DNA of 64,000 bases. Origin: an uncultured Pelagibacteraceae bacterium. Its GTDB lineage: Bacteria > Pseudomonadota > Alphaproteobacteria > Pelagibacterales > AG-422-B15. Below, piece after piece: positions 36,502-45,958 of the stretch; position 1 is the stretch's first letter; each line of letters opens with the position of its first letter. Position numbers and translations under genes: made by a program. Below the pieces are notes generated by a model that did not search any database, had not been told where the DNA came from, and saw only the letters and a program-made list of their open reading frames with translations. The stretch covers positions 203,828 through 267,827 of the forward strand of contig CACNXQ010000001.1 of the NCBI GenBank assembly GCA_902624455.1. Direction: 5' to 3'.

Positions 36502-37662
36502 ATGGAAAAACCCTCAGAAAAACCTCATTACCCTTACTTCTCATCTGGCCCATGCGCAAAGCCTCCAGGATGGTCGGTTGATAAACTAAAAAATGCTGCA
36601 GTCTCAAGATCTCACAGATCAAAAGCTGCTGTAGATAAGTTACAAGAAGTGATAGATAAGTCTCGACAAGTTTTGGGTATTCCTGATGATTATCATATAG
36701 GGATCGTTCCTGCCTCTGACACTGGTGCTGTCGAAATGGCTATGTGGTGCTTGCTTGGACAAAGAGGTGTTGAAGTTTATTCTTGGGAAAATTTTGGACA
36801 TGATTGGAATATTGATGCTGGAGAACAGCTCCCCCTAAAAGATAAGGTATTAGTTAAGGCTGAATACGGTCAATTACCTGATTTCTCAAAGAGTGACTCT
36901 AAAAACGATATCGTATTTACCTGGAACGGTACCACCGCAGGAGTTCGAATTAAAAATACAGACTGGATTAGTGATGAAAGAGAAGGACTGGTCATATGCG
37001 ATGCAACTTCTGCAGTCTTTTCAATGCAAATGGATTGGCCAAAACTTGATGTTGTCACTTATTCATGGCAAAAGGTGCTAGGTAGTGAGGCTGCACATGG
37101 AATGCTAATCCTATCTCCTCGTGCGGTTGAAAGACTTGAGTCTTACACTCCACCATGGCCTGTTCCGAAAGTTTTTAGGCTTGCTGACAATCAAAAATTC
37201 ATCAAAGGAATTTTTTCAGGCGCAACAATTAATACTCCTTCAATGATAAGTGTTGAAGATGTTTTAAATTCACTTAATTGGTCTATTGAAGTTGGTGGAA
37301 TTAACGAATTAGTAAAAATATCTGAAAATAATCTTAAGATCGTATCTGATTGGATAGAGTCTAATGAAAATTTTGAGTTTTTGGCAAAAGATCCAGAAAC
37401 AAGATCATGTACTTCTATTTGTATTTTGCCTAAAGATGATTGGTTTGTGAATTTAGATGATGGCAAAAAAGCTCAAGTCATGAAAGAAGTTTGTTCTGAA
37501 CTTGAGAATAACGAGGCTGGCTATGATTTAAATTCTTATAAAACTGCTCCTCCAGGAATAAGAATATGGGGTGGATCAACTGTTGAAAATAAAAACGTTC
37601 AAATGGTATTGCCATGGATTGATTGGGCGTATGAAAAAGTTAAGTCTGATCATAATAAATGA
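36502..37662 (+). CDS. serC: Phosphoserine aminotransferase SerC
   Basis: A 386-residue PLP enzyme forming 3-phosphoserine from phosphohydroxypyruvate and glutamate. It opens YFSSGPCAKPPGW, has SRSHRSKAA, FTWNGTTAGVRI, and the PLP lysine in TYSWQKVLGSEAAHGML, in the long alphaproteobacterial form. It overlaps serA by 4 bases (ATGA). Confidence 0.94.
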   Translation: MEKPSEKPHYPYFSSGPCAKPPGWSVDKLKNAAVSRSHRSKAAVDKLQEVIDKSRQVLGIPDDYHIGIVPASDTGAVEMAMWCLLGQRGVEVYSWENFGHDWNIDAGEQLPLKDKVLVKAEYGQLPDFSKSDSKNDIVFTWNGTTAGVRIKNTDWISDEREGLVICDATSAVFSMQMDWPKLDVVTYSWQKVLGSEAAHGMLILSPRAVERLESYTPPWPVPKVFRLADNQKFIKGIFSGATINTPSMISVEDVLNSLNWSIEVGGINELVKISENNLKIVSDWIESNENFEFLAKDPETRSCTSICILPKDDWFVNLDDGKKAQVMKEVCSELENNEAGYDLNSYKTAPPGIRIWGGSTVENKNVQMVLPWIDWAYEKVKSDHNK

Positions 37663-38600
37663 GCAAAGTATTAGTAGCTGATAATGTTTCAAATGAAGTC
37701 TTTAGAATTTTTGATGAGAATAATATTCCGTATGACCAAAAAACAGGTCTTTCCGAAGATGAGCTTTGTAACGAAATTAAAGGTTATGAAGGTCTTGTAA
37801 TAAGATCAGCTGTAACTGTTACCGCAAAAATTATCAATTCCTCAGATGTCCTCAAAGTAATAGGTCGTCCAGGTGTGGGTGTTGATAATGTTGATTTACA
37901 AGCTGCCACAGAAAAAAATATAGTTGTAATGAATACCCCTTTAGGAAATGTTCAAGCTACATCAGAGTTAACGATGGGTTTAATACACACCTTGATGCGA
38001 AAACTTAATACAGCAAATCAAACCATGCATGAAAATAAATGGGAAAAGAAGTCACATATTGGTCATGAAATGCTAGGAAAAACTATTGGTATAGTTGGGT
38101 ATGGAAATGTTGGTAAGAACATAGCAAATATTTCTAAAGCTTATGGAATGAATGTGGCTGTTTTTAGCAATTCTCTGGATGATGACGAAGCCAAAAAAAG
38201 TAACATCGTGAAAATGTCATTTGAAGAATTAATAAAAGAAGCAGATATCCTTACATTTCATAATAAGCTCTCAGAAAAATCAAAATATATGATAAATTCT
38301 GACAACCTAAAGAGCATGAAAAAATCTGCCATCATAATTAACTGTGCAAGAGGCGGAATAGTAAATGAAGAAGCAATCAAGAATTCACTTATAGCAGAAG
38401 AAATTGCAGGATACGGCTGTGATGTATATGAAGAAGAACCACAAAAAAATAGTATTTTCTCAGGTATGAGCAATGTTGTAATGACACCTCACATAGGCGC
38501 AGGTACTAAAGAGGCACAGGAAAAAGTAGCTGTTCAAATAGCTGAACAGTTAGTTGACTTTTTATTAAATAATAAAATTACAAATCAAGTTAACATATAA
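37659..38600 (+). CDS. serA: D-3-phosphoglycerate dehydrogenase, short form
   Basis: A 313-residue D-2-hydroxyacid dehydrogenase. The substrate region is VIRSAVTVTAKII and VIGRPGVGVDNVDL; the NAD motif is GKTIGIVGYGNVGKNIA; the catalytic Arg is in INCARGGIVNEEAI, Glu in DVYEEEPQ and His in VMTPHIGAGT. There is no C-terminal ASB or ACT domain, so feedback inhibition by serine through that domain is not expected. Linkage to serC supports SerA rather than another hydroxyacid dehydrogenase. Confidence 0.9.
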   Translation: MSKVLVADNVSNEVFRIFDENNIPYDQKTGLSEDELCNEIKGYEGLVIRSAVTVTAKIINSSDVLKVIGRPGVGVDNVDLQAATEKNIVVMNTPLGNVQATSELTMGLIHTLMRKLNTANQTMHENKWEKKSHIGHEMLGKTIGIVGYGNVGKNIANISKAYGMNVAVFSNSLDDDEAKKSNIVKMSFEELIKEADILTFHNKLSEKSKYMINSDNLKSMKKSAIIINCARGGIVNEEAIKNSLIAEEIAGYGCDVYEEEPQKNSIFSGMSNVVMTPHIGAGTKEAQEKVAVQIAEQLVDFLLNNKITNQVNI

Positions 38601-39319
38601 TGACTTATCAACTAATTCTTGTCAGACACGGTAAAAGTGTTTGGAATGTAAAAAATATTTTTACTGGTTGGGTAGATGTTGAATTAGATGAACTAGGAAT
38701 TTCTGAAGCTAAGTTATCCGGACAGTTAATAAGTGAAAGTAAATTAAAACCAACATATTGTTTTACATCTTTCTTATCGAGAGCTCAAAAAACTCTTGAA
38801 ATTATTCTAAGTGAAATGAATCTTGAAAATATAGAAATAGAAAAAGCTTGGCAGCTCAATGAAAGGCACTATGGAGCTCTTCAAGGACTAAATAAAGATG
38901 AAGTTAAAAAAAAATATGGCGATGACCAATTTCTGAAATGGAGGAGGGGTTATGATACTCCACCACCAGAACTTGAAAAGGGTAACGACATGAATCCGGC
39001 TAATGATCCTTTATACAGTGGTATAAATAACCTTCCTCTATCCGAGTGTTTGAAAGACACTTATGAGCGGGTTATTCCCTATTGGGAAAAATCCATAATG
39101 CCATTATTAAGTGGTAAAATAGTTTTAATTTCTGCTCATGGAAATAGCCTCAGAGCATTATGTAAAAAATTATTTAATATTGAGGATGAAGACATCGTTA
39201 ATTTAGAAATACCAACTGGAAACCCGTTATTGATTAATTTAAATAAAAGTTGCAAAATTATCTCTGCAAGTTATCTTGATCAGTCTAGAGCTGAAAAATT
39301 GCCAAAAATTGAGGTATAA
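38600..39319 (+). CDS. gpmA: 2,3-bisphosphoglycerate-dependent phosphoglycerate mutase
   Basis: A 239-residue histidine phosphatase-fold mutase. The phospho-histidine motif is LVRHGKSVWN, then FTGWVDVELDELG, LNERHYGALQGLNK and the second catalytic histidine in VLISAHGNSLRAL. It interconverts 3- and 2-phosphoglycerate, the branch point feeding serA. Start and serA stop overlap (TAATG). Confidence 0.93.
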   Translation: MTYQLILVRHGKSVWNVKNIFTGWVDVELDELGISEAKLSGQLISESKLKPTYCFTSFLSRAQKTLEIILSEMNLENIEIEKAWQLNERHYGALQGLNKDEVKKKYGDDQFLKWRRGYDTPPPELEKGNDMNPANDPLYSGINNLPLSECLKDTYERVIPYWEKSIMPLLSGKIVLISAHGNSLRALCKKLFNIEDEDIVNLEIPTGNPLLINLNKSCKIISASYLDQSRAEKLPKIEV

Positions 39320-39331
39320 AGGGGTATTTTT

Positions 39332-40504
39332 ATGAGTGATGCGTACATTACATCGGCTGTCAGAACTGCGGTGGGTACTTTTAATGGATCACTGGCGAAC
39401 ACGCCAGCACATGATCTTGGAACTATTGTTATCAAAGAAGCATTAACTAGATCAGGTGTCGATACTGCAGAGGTAGATGAAGTCATAATGGGACAAGTGC
39501 TAACTGCTGCTACTGGACAAAATGCTGCTCGACAAGCATCAGTAAATGCTGGAATAAATAAGGAGACACCTGCGTGGTTAGTAAATCAAGTATGCGGCTC
39601 TGGTTTAAAAAGTGTCGCACTCGCATACCAATCCATAGCTAATGGTGATGCAAACATCATAATTGCTGGAGGTCAGGAAAGCATGAGTCAATCACCTCAC
39701 TGTATGCATCTCAGAAATGGTACAAAAATGGGTGATGACAAAATGATAGACTCGATGATTAAAGATGGTTTATGGGATGCTTTTAATGGTTACCACATGG
39801 GAACAACAGCTGAAAATGTAGCGCAACAATGGCAAATCACGAGAGACCAGCAAGACGAATTTGCTTTCAATTCTCAACAAAAAGCAAGTAAAGCAAAATC
39901 AGATGGTTTGTTCAACGATGAAATTATCAATGTAGAAATTAAGACGCGCAAAGAAACAATTAATTTTGATAAAGATGAATACATTAAAGATAACGTCCAA
40001 TTAGAAAAGATTGCATCGCTCCGCCCAGCATTTGCAAAAGAAGGAACAGTTACTGCAGCAAATGCAAGTGGTATCAATGATGGAGCTGCTGCGCTTGCTG
40101 TTATGAGTGAATCAGAGCTAAAGAAAAAAAATATTGAACCTCTGGCTCGAATTGTGTCATGGGCCAGTGTTGGAGTAGATCCCGCAGTAATGGGTACTGG
40201 TCCAATACCTGCAAGTCGTAGAGCGTTAGAAAAAGCGGGTTGGAGTGTGAACGACCTTGATCTTATTGAGTCCAATGAGGCTTTTGCAGCTCAATCTTGT
40301 GCTGTGAATAAAGAAATGGGCTGGGACACATCAAAAGTAAATGTAAATGGTGGTGCAATTGCAATTGGACACCCTATAGGTGCTTCGGGAGCAAGAATAT
40401 TAGTCACTCTACTCAACCAAATGAAAAGGCAAGATGCAAAAAAAGGCTTGGCTACATTATGTATTGGTGGCGGTATGGGTATAGCACTTTGTGTGGAAAG
40501 ATAA
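39332..40504 (+). CDS. phaA: Acetyl-CoA acetyltransferase (thiolase II)
   Basis: A 390-residue biosynthetic thiolase. The nucleophile Cys is in NQVCGSGLKSVALAYQ, the His in GGAIAIGHPIGASGAR and the second Cys in TLCIGGGMG. It condenses two acetyl-CoA to acetoacetyl-CoA. An AAAGGGG box lies before the ATG. With phaB it supplies 3-hydroxybutyryl-CoA for PHB or the ethylmalonyl-CoA pathway; no PHB synthase is in the window. Confidence 0.93.
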   Translation: MSDAYITSAVRTAVGTFNGSLANTPAHDLGTIVIKEALTRSGVDTAEVDEVIMGQVLTAATGQNAARQASVNAGINKETPAWLVNQVCGSGLKSVALAYQSIANGDANIIIAGGQESMSQSPHCMHLRNGTKMGDDKMIDSMIKDGLWDAFNGYHMGTTAENVAQQWQITRDQQDEFAFNSQQKASKAKSDGLFNDEIINVEIKTRKETINFDKDEYIKDNVQLEKIASLRPAFAKEGTVTAANASGINDGAAALAVMSESELKKKNIEPLARIVSWASVGVDPAVMGTGPIPASRRALEKAGWSVNDLDLIESNEAFAAQSCAVNKEMGWDTSKVNVNGGAIAIGHPIGASGARILVTLLNQMKRQDAKKGLATLCIGGGMGIALCVER

Positions 40505-40511
40505 TTTTTTA

Positions 40512-40517
40512 AAGGAG
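40512..40517 (+). promoter_or_regulatory. Strong Shine-Dalgarno of phaB
   Basis: AAGGAG lies 7 bases before the phaB ATG at 40525, in the string AAAGGAGATATACTATG. Such boxes are rare among the genes here and suggest high translation of phaB. Confidence 0.75.
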
Positions 40518-40524
40518 ATATACT

Positions 40525-41247
40525 ATGACAAAGGTAGCATTAGTTACAGGTGGAACAAGAGGCATTGGGGCTGCAATTTCTATAGCGTTGAAGCAAAGTG
40601 GTTGTGAAGTTGCCGCAACATACGGCTCTAACTCAGAGGCTGCCAATAAGTTCTCTCAAGAACATGGCGTAAGTGTTTTTCAATGGAATGTCGCAGACGC
40701 AGCTGCTTGTGAAGCAGGAGTTAAAGAAGTTACTGAAAAGTTAGGTCAAATTGATATTCTCGTTAACAACGCAGGAATAACTAAAGCTGCTATGGCACAT
40801 AAAATGTCTGTAGAACAATGGGATGACGTTATACGTGTTGATTTAGACTCAGTATTTTACATGACTAGATGCGTATTGGATGGAATGAGAGAAAAAGGGT
40901 TTGGAAGAATTATTTCTATTTCCTCAATTAATGGTCTCAAAGGGCAAATGGGTGTTGTTAATTATAGTGCTGCAAAGGCAGGTGTTATTGGTTTTACAAA
41001 AGCGTTGGCAGCGGAAACTGCAAGAAAAAACATTACAGTCAATGCAGTAGCTCCAGGTTATATAAGCACTGATTTGTTAGCTGATACTCCAGAAAAAGTT
41101 ATGGAAGCAATTTTATCTGAAATTCCTGTTGGAAGATTAGGTACGGTTGAGGAAGTTTCAAGAATTGTAACTTTTTTGGCTAGCGAAGACGCAGGCTTTA
41201 TTACTGGATCAACGATTTCAGCAAATGGCGGTCAATATTTCCATTAA
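40525..41247 (+). CDS. phaB: Acetoacetyl-CoA reductase
   Basis: A 240-residue short-chain dehydrogenase. The cofactor motif is ALVTGGTRGIGAAIS; NNAG appears in ILVNNAGITKA; the catalytic Ser-Tyr-Lys are in ISISSINGLKGQ and VNYSAAKAG. VAPGYISTDLL and the C-terminal SANGGQYFH are characteristic of PhaB. It reduces acetoacetyl-CoA to (R)-3-hydroxybutyryl-CoA with NADPH. Its stop overlaps the convergent gloB stop by 4 bases. Confidence 0.93.
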   Translation: MTKVALVTGGTRGIGAAISIALKQSGCEVAATYGSNSEAANKFSQEHGVSVFQWNVADAAACEAGVKEVTEKLGQIDILVNNAGITKAAMAHKMSVEQWDDVIRVDLDSVFYMTRCVLDGMREKGFGRIISISSINGLKGQMGVVNYSAAKAGVIGFTKALAAETARKNITVNAVAPGYISTDLLADTPEKVMEAILSEIPVGRLGTVEEVSRIVTFLASEDAGFITGSTISANGGQYFH

Positions 41248-41999
41248 AAGTTATCTTTAAGGGATCTAAGCCTAGTAAATACGTCAAGTGCATTTGCATG
41301 TTCCATACCTAGTGCCCTAGCAACTTCATTGTTATCTGCTTTAAGAAATAAGTTTAAATCCATTTCATCACTTAAAAGTGTAGGTATTGATCTACCATTG
41401 GAATTTCTAAGTCTCTCTAGAATTTTAATTTTTTCTTCAATGCTGTCATTATTAACAACAGAGGCAATAAATCTTGCATTGCTGAGTGTATACTCATGGC
41501 CACAATAAATTTTGGTATTTTCTGGTAAGGATCGTATTTTAAGCAAGGAGTTCCACATCATTTCAGGTGTTCCCTCGAAGAGTCTCCCACAGCCAAGAGA
41601 AAAAAGGGTATCGCCAGTAAAAGCGGCATCTAAAGCTTCAAAGTAAAAAGCAATATGCCCAAGTGTATGACCAGGTACTTCAAAAACTTGGCAGCTAGTA
41701 TCTAAAATATTTAATATATTGTCTTGCTCAACAAAGATATCCACATCAGGAATATTCTTTTCATCTTTCTTTGGTGCAATAATTTTGCAGTCATAATCTT
41801 TTTTTAATTCTCTATTGCCGCCAATATGGTCATGATGGTGATGAGTATTTAAAATAAATTTGAGATCCAATTTTTTTTCTAATAAAAAATTTTTTATTGG
41901 AGTGTACTCAGATGGATCAACTACAAATGCTTCATTGTCATTAAAGCATATGTATGAGTAATTATCACTTAAACAATTTATAATTTCTATATTATACAT
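41244..41999 (-). CDS. gloB: Hydroxyacylglutathione hydrolase (glyoxalase II)
   Basis: A 251-residue metallo-beta-lactamase-fold hydrolase that splits S-lactoylglutathione. The binuclear metal site is NTHHHHDHIGGNREL with VPGHTLGHIAF, FTGDTLFSLGCGRLFEG and CGHEYT. It is complete. It lies 2 bases after metW on the same strand. Confidence 0.93.
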   Translation of the reverse strand: MYNIEIINCLSDNYSYICFNDNEAFVVDPSEYTPIKNFLLEKKLDLKFILNTHHHHDHIGGNRELKKDYDCKIIAPKKDEKNIPDVDIFVEQDNILNILDTSCQVFEVPGHTLGHIAFYFEALDAAFTGDTLFSLGCGRLFEGTPEMMWNSLLKIRSLPENTKIYCGHEYTLSNARFIASVVNNDSIEEKIKILERLRNSNGRSIPTLLSDEMDLNLFLKADNNEVARALGMEHANALDVFTRLRSLKDNF

Positions 42000-42001
42000 G
42001 A

Positions 42002-42613
42002 TTATTTTTTTGAAATTAGAAATAAACCAACTTCATTAAAGTAGCTATCAATTATATTTTTACCGTTAAATGGTTTTATTTTTTTCGTTTTTAAGTTTGC
42101 TTTGAACTCAATTTTAATACTCAATTCATTACATAAATCTATAAAATCATTAATAGTGCAAAAATGTAGATTAGGTGTTTCATGCCATGAATAGCTCAAC
42201 TTTTTACTAACTGGCATTTTTTGATTAATTAAAAGACTGCTACCTATCAGCCAATGTCCAAAATTTGGAAATGAAATTATTGATTTTGACGAGATTCTAA
42301 CCAATTGAGAAAGAACTGTTTTAGGACTTTTTGTTGCCTGTAACGTATAGGTCAATATTGAGTAGTCAAAGAGATTGTCAGGATAATCAAAAAGATCTGT
42401 ATCAGCATCTCCTTCAATTACAGAAATTCCTTTTGATAAACACAACTGCACTTTTTCTTGGTCAATTTCCATTCCACGGCCATCAACTTTCTTATTTATT
42501 TCTAAATATTCAAGTAAAGAACCGTCATTACATCCAATATCAATTACACTTGATCTTTCTGGAATTAAGGAGGAAATAATACTGAAATCTTTTTTTTCGT
42601 TTATTAGGCTCAT
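42002..42613 (-). CDS. metW: Methionine biosynthesis protein MetW
   Basis: A 203-residue SAM-dependent methyltransferase-fold protein. The motif [17 protein letters not shown] binds [11 protein letters not shown] and [14 protein letters not shown] follow. MetW works with MetX in homoserine acylation. The gene overlaps metX by 4 bases, the standard alphaproteobacterial pair. Confidence 0.93.
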   Translation of the reverse strand: MSLINEKKDFSIISSLIPERSSVIDIGCNDGSLLEYLEINKKVDGRGMEIDQEKVQLCLSKGISVIEGDADTDLFDYPDNLFDYSILTYTLQATKSPKTVLSQLVRISSKSIISFPNFGHWLIGSSLLINQKMPVSKKLSYSWHETPNLHFCTINDFIDLCNELSIKIEFKANLKTKKIKPFNGKNIIDSYFNEVGLFLISKK

Positions 42614-43725
42614 ATTTTATCAAATGTTGAATTTAGGAACCCTTTTAAAGCCTCAAAAAACTTTGGCTCTTCAAGAAGAAAGGAGTCATGACCTCCATCG
42701 GTTTCAATTTCTATAAAACTAACATCAAGCCCCAAGGAATTGAATACCTTTACAATTTTCTTATTTTCTGAGGTTGGATAAAGCCAATCACTTGTGAATG
42801 AAATACATAATATTTTTGATTTTGTATCTTTAAAAGCTTCAATAAGTGATCCACCATGCTGTGAAGTAACATCAAAATAGTCCATTGCGCGTGTTATATA
42901 CAGATAACTATTCGCATCAAACCGATCAACAAAAGTAAAGCCTTGATGCCTTAGATAACTTTCTATTTGAAAATCAGCATCAAAAGAATATTCAAGTTCA
43001 TTTCTGTCCTGAAGATTTCGTCCAAATTTACTTTGTAGAGCATCTTTTGACAGGTAGGATATATGAGCAGCCATTCTTGCAACTGAAAGACCTTTTGTGG
43101 GTTTATCTGGAGAACTGTAATATTTGCCTGTTTGCCAATTTGGATCAGCCATAATAGCTTGTCTTGCTAGTTCATTTAATGCAATATTTTGAGCTGAATG
43201 ATTCGTAGCAGTCGCTATTGGAATCGCAGAATGAACCATATCTGGAAATTTTGATAACCACTCTAATACAAGCATCCCTCCCATAGAACCACCAGTTACG
43301 CAGAATATCTTTTTAATATTTAAGTAGTCTATTAATAATTTTTGTGCTTTTACCATGTCAGCTATTGTAATTATTGGAAAATCTGTTCCAAATTCTTTAC
43401 CTGATACAGGGTTGATTTCTTTTGGACCTGAAGAACCCATACAGCCGCCGATGACATTCGGACATACAACAAAAAACTTATTTGTGTCAATTGACTTTCC
43501 TGGCCCAACTACATTTGACCACCATCCATCTTTCTGTGTAATAGGATGTTTACTGGCAACGTATTGATCACCTGTTAAAGCATGACATACTAGAACAGCA
43601 TTAGACTTCTCATCATTTAATTGTCCATAAGTTGTGTAAGCTGTTATTATTGGACCAAGTCTTTTACCGCTATCTAGTAATAGCGGTTGATCTTTTGCTA
43701 GTTCTACTGTTTTATTTTCAATCAA
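42610..43725 (-). CDS. metX: Homoserine O-acetyltransferase MetX
   Basis: A 371-residue alpha/beta hydrolase-fold acyltransferase, first committed step of methionine synthesis. The nucleophile Ser is in [24 protein letters not shown] and GGHDSFLLE supply the Asp and His. The frame is open to TTG 43740, but that triplet overlaps the terminator T-run. TTG 43725 lies 9 bases after GGAG and gives a normal N-terminus, so it is preferred. Expression is controlled by the SAM-II riboswitch upstream. Confidence 0.93.
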   Translation of the reverse strand: MIENKTVELAKDQPLLLDSGKRLGPIITAYTTYGQLNDEKSNAVLVCHALTGDQYVASKHPITQKDGWWSNVVGPGKSIDTNKFFVVCPNVIGGCMGSSGPKEINPVSGKEFGTDFPIITIADMVKAQKLLIDYLNIKKIFCVTGGSMGGMLVLEWLSKFPDMVHSAIPIATATNHSAQNIALNELARQAIMADPNWQTGKYYSSPDKPTKGLSVARMAAHISYLSKDALQSKFGRNLQDRNELEYSFDADFQIESYLRHQGFTFVDRFDANSYLYITRAMDYFDVTSQHGGSLIEAFKDTKSKILCISFTSDWLYPTSENKKIVKVFNSLGLDVSFIEIETDGGHDSFLLEEPKFFEALKGFLNSTFDKI

Positions 43726-43738
43726 TTTTATTTTCTCC

Positions 43739-43772
43739 AAAAAAAAACCGCCTAACAGCTATGTTTGGCGGT
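43739..43772 (-). terminator. Intrinsic terminator of the metX riboswitch leader
   Basis: On the minus strand ACCGCC (43772-43767) pairs with GGCGGT (43752-43747), extended by AAC/GTT with one mismatch, and is followed by nine T (43747-43739). The T-run ends directly at the GGAG ribosome site of metX. The loop contains TAGCTGT (43761-43755), complementary over 7 bases to ACAGCTA of the riboswitch (43791-43785), which offers an antiterminator pairing. Confidence 0.88.
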
Positions 43773-43777
43773 AAAAT

Positions 43778-43830
43778 GCCTTTTTAGCTGTACTTTTAAC
43801 GCGCCCGCAATCTGTGCTCAAATCAGCGCA
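43778..43830 (-). ncRNA. SAM-II (metA-type) riboswitch
   Basis: On the minus strand the element begins TGCGCTGATTT, continues through a loop to GGGCGCGTT, and ends ACAGCTAAAAAGGC. This order and these bases closely follow the SAM-II class known from alphaproteobacterial metA/metX leaders, including the Sargasso Sea example used for the crystal structure. GCGC/GCGC forms stem P1; the A-rich 3' strand forms the pseudoknot around SAM. It lies upstream of metX and a terminator, so high SAM should stop metX-metW transcription. Confidence 0.92.
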
Positions 43831-43949
43831 ATAAGAGTTATTATATGCAGAATTTTATTGTGTCAAATCAGAACGTATCTTTTTAGCTATTAATATAAAG
43901 ATTTTCTTTTAAATTAGCCGATATTCACATATTTATAGCCAGGTCAAAA

Positions 43950-45008
43950 ATGAAAAATTTACAAGAAATAGCCAGATATGAAGGAGGCATCTCTTCTATT
44001 CCAGGAAAGAAGCATGTTATCAAGTTATCTTCCAATGAGTCACCTTTTGGGCCTAGTAAGTCAGTCATCAGAGCACTTTCATCAACTCTTGCGAAAACCA
44101 ACAGGTATCCTGATGGAAATTGCCTTGAATTAAGAAAAGCAATTTCAAAAAAATTTAAAATAAATACAGATAATATTTTTTGTGGAAATGGTTCAGATGA
44201 AATCTTAGGATTAGTTTGTCAATTATTTCTAAATAAAGGTGATGAAGTTATAATTCCCGAACACAGTTTTTTAATGTTTGAGATATATGCGAGAATTAAT
44301 AATGGCAAAGTTCAATTTGCATCTACTAAAAATTTAAAATTTCAAGTTGATGCAATTTTAAATAAAATAAATCAAAAGACCAAAATAATTTTTATTGCTC
44401 AACCAAATAATCCTACAGGTCTCTATTTATCAAAGAAAGATCTAAACTTATTAGTAAGTAAAGTTCCAAAAAAAATAAAGATTGTCATTGATACTGCCTA
44501 TGCTGAATATATGACTGACTATGACTATTCAAATGGAATAGATCTTGCTAAAAAAAATAAGAACTTAATAGTTACAAGAACATTCTCAAAAATTTATGGT
44601 CTTGCATCACTTAGACTTGGGTGGTGCTACGCTCACAAAGATATAATAAAATTAATGGATAAAATAAGAGGACCGTTTAACGTTAATCACTCTGCTCAGA
44701 TTGCTGGCATTGCAGCTATTAATGATAAAGCATATGAACAGAAAATGATCAAACATAATAAATTTTGGTTAAACAAAATGCACGGCGAATTAAGAAAATT
44801 GCCCGTTGAACCTGTAAATAGTCGTGCCAACTTTATTTTAATAAAAGTTGGTAAAAATGCTAATAAACTTATTAAATATTTAATGACTAATTCAATAATT
44901 GTAAGAAAGATGACTAAATATAAGTTAGACCAGTACATTAGAGTTTCAGTTGGGAAAGCCGAAGAAAACAAAAAATTTATTGAAGCCATTAGAAAATTTT
45001 ACTTATGA
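43950..45008 (+). CDS. hisC: Histidinol-phosphate/aromatic aminotransferase
   Basis: A 352-residue fold type I PLP enzyme. KLSSNESPFGPS starts the domain; CGNGSDEIL binds phosphate; IAQPNNPTG and the PLP lysine in VTRTFSKIYGLASLRLGW follow. Located before tyrA, it could serve histidine and tyrosine/phenylalanine synthesis, as is common in alphaproteobacteria. It overlaps tyrA by 4 bases. Confidence 0.92.
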   Translation: MKNLQEIARYEGGISSIPGKKHVIKLSSNESPFGPSKSVIRALSSTLAKTNRYPDGNCLELRKAISKKFKINTDNIFCGNGSDEILGLVCQLFLNKGDEVIIPEHSFLMFEIYARINNGKVQFASTKNLKFQVDAILNKINQKTKIIFIAQPNNPTGLYLSKKDLNLLVSKVPKKIKIVIDTAYAEYMTDYDYSNGIDLAKKNKNLIVTRTFSKIYGLASLRLGWCYAHKDIIKLMDKIRGPFNVNHSAQIAGIAAINDKAYEQKMIKHNKFWLNKMHGELRKLPVEPVNSRANFILIKVGKNANKLIKYLMTNSIIVRKMTKYKLDQYIRVSVGKAEENKKFIEAIRKFYL

Positions 45009-45958
45009 AAAAAAAATTATTTAACCAGATAAGTGTTATTGGCCTAGGGCTTATAGGATCATCTTTCTCGTTAGCAATTAAAAAAAATAAGATAGCAAAT
45101 AAAGTTGTTGGTTATTCGAGGAGTAGTAGTACTAGAAAAGCTGCTAAAAAACTTAATTTAGTTGATACAGTTGCAAATAGTCTTGTTAAATCAGTAAAAG
45201 GCTCAGATTTAATTATAATTTGTACACCTTTAAGTACTTACCCAAAAATAATAAATGAAATGACTCCGCACTTAGAAAAAAATTCGATAGTAACTGATGT
45301 TGGTTCAGCTAAATTAACTACAATTAACGAGGTTTCAGGATTATTTAGTAAATTTATTCAATTTATCCCTGCTCATCCAATAGCTGGAACTGAACAAAGT
45401 GGTCCTTATGCTGGATTTCCTGAGTTATTCATTGACAGATGGTGCATCTTAACACCACTAAAAAACAACAAACCTTCCTCGGTGAATAAAATTAAAACGT
45501 TATGGAAATCGCTTGGAAGCAAAGTTGAAATCATGTCTCCCGAAAGACATGATAGGGTTATGGCCATTACTTCTCACTTACCTCATTTGATTGCTTATAA
45601 TATTGTTTCAACTGCTGCCGATCTTGAAACTGTAACAAAACAAGAAATTATAAAGTACAGTGCGAGTGGCTTTCGAGACTTTACAAGAATAGCTTCATCT
45701 GATCCAGTTATGTGGAGAGACATTTTTCTGAAAAATAAAGATGCCGTATTAGAAATGATTGGTCGATTTTCAGAGGATTTAAGCGCCCTGCAAAAAGCAG
45801 TTCGTTGGGAAGATAGTAAAACTCTACACAAAATATTTTCACGAACTCGTAAAGTAAGAGAAAAAATTATCTCAGCAGGACAGGATACTGATGCAGTTGA
45901 TTTTGGAAGATCAAATACTAGAAAAAAGATCTCTAAAATTAAAAATCGGAAAAAATAA
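45005..45958 (+). CDS. tyrA: Prephenate/arogenate dehydrogenase
   Basis: A 317-residue NAD-dependent dehydrogenase of tyrosine synthesis. The NAD motif is SVIGLGLIGSSFSLAI; DVGSAK, IPAHPIAGTEQSGPYAG and SHLPHLIAY are family motifs. Its C-terminus is lysine-rich (KKISKIKNRKK) and the last 48 bases overlap the 3' end of the opposite-strand DUF2125 gene. Confidence 0.92.
   Translation: MKKKLFNQISVIGLGLIGSSFSLAIKKNKIANKVVGYSRSSSTRKAAKKLNLVDTVANSLVKSVKGSDLIIICTPLSTYPKIINEMTPHLEKNSIVTDVGSAKLTTINEVSGLFSKFIQFIPAHPIAGTEQSGPYAGFPELFIDRWCILTPLKNNKPSSVNKIKTLWKSLGSKVEIMSPERHDRVMAITSHLPHLIAYNIVSTAADLETVTKQEIIKYSASGFRDFTRIASSDPVMWRDIFLKNKDAVLEMIGRFSEDLSALQKAVRWEDSKTLHKIFSRTRKVREKIISAGQDTDAVDFGRSNTRKKISKIKNRKK

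Noticed and set aside
40511..40527. AAGGAGATATAC before phaB resembles the ribosome site of common expression vectors
   Set aside because: The flanking DNA is ordinary chromosomal sequence in context and the following bases differ, so vector contamination is unlikely; it is a strong natural Shine-Dalgarno.
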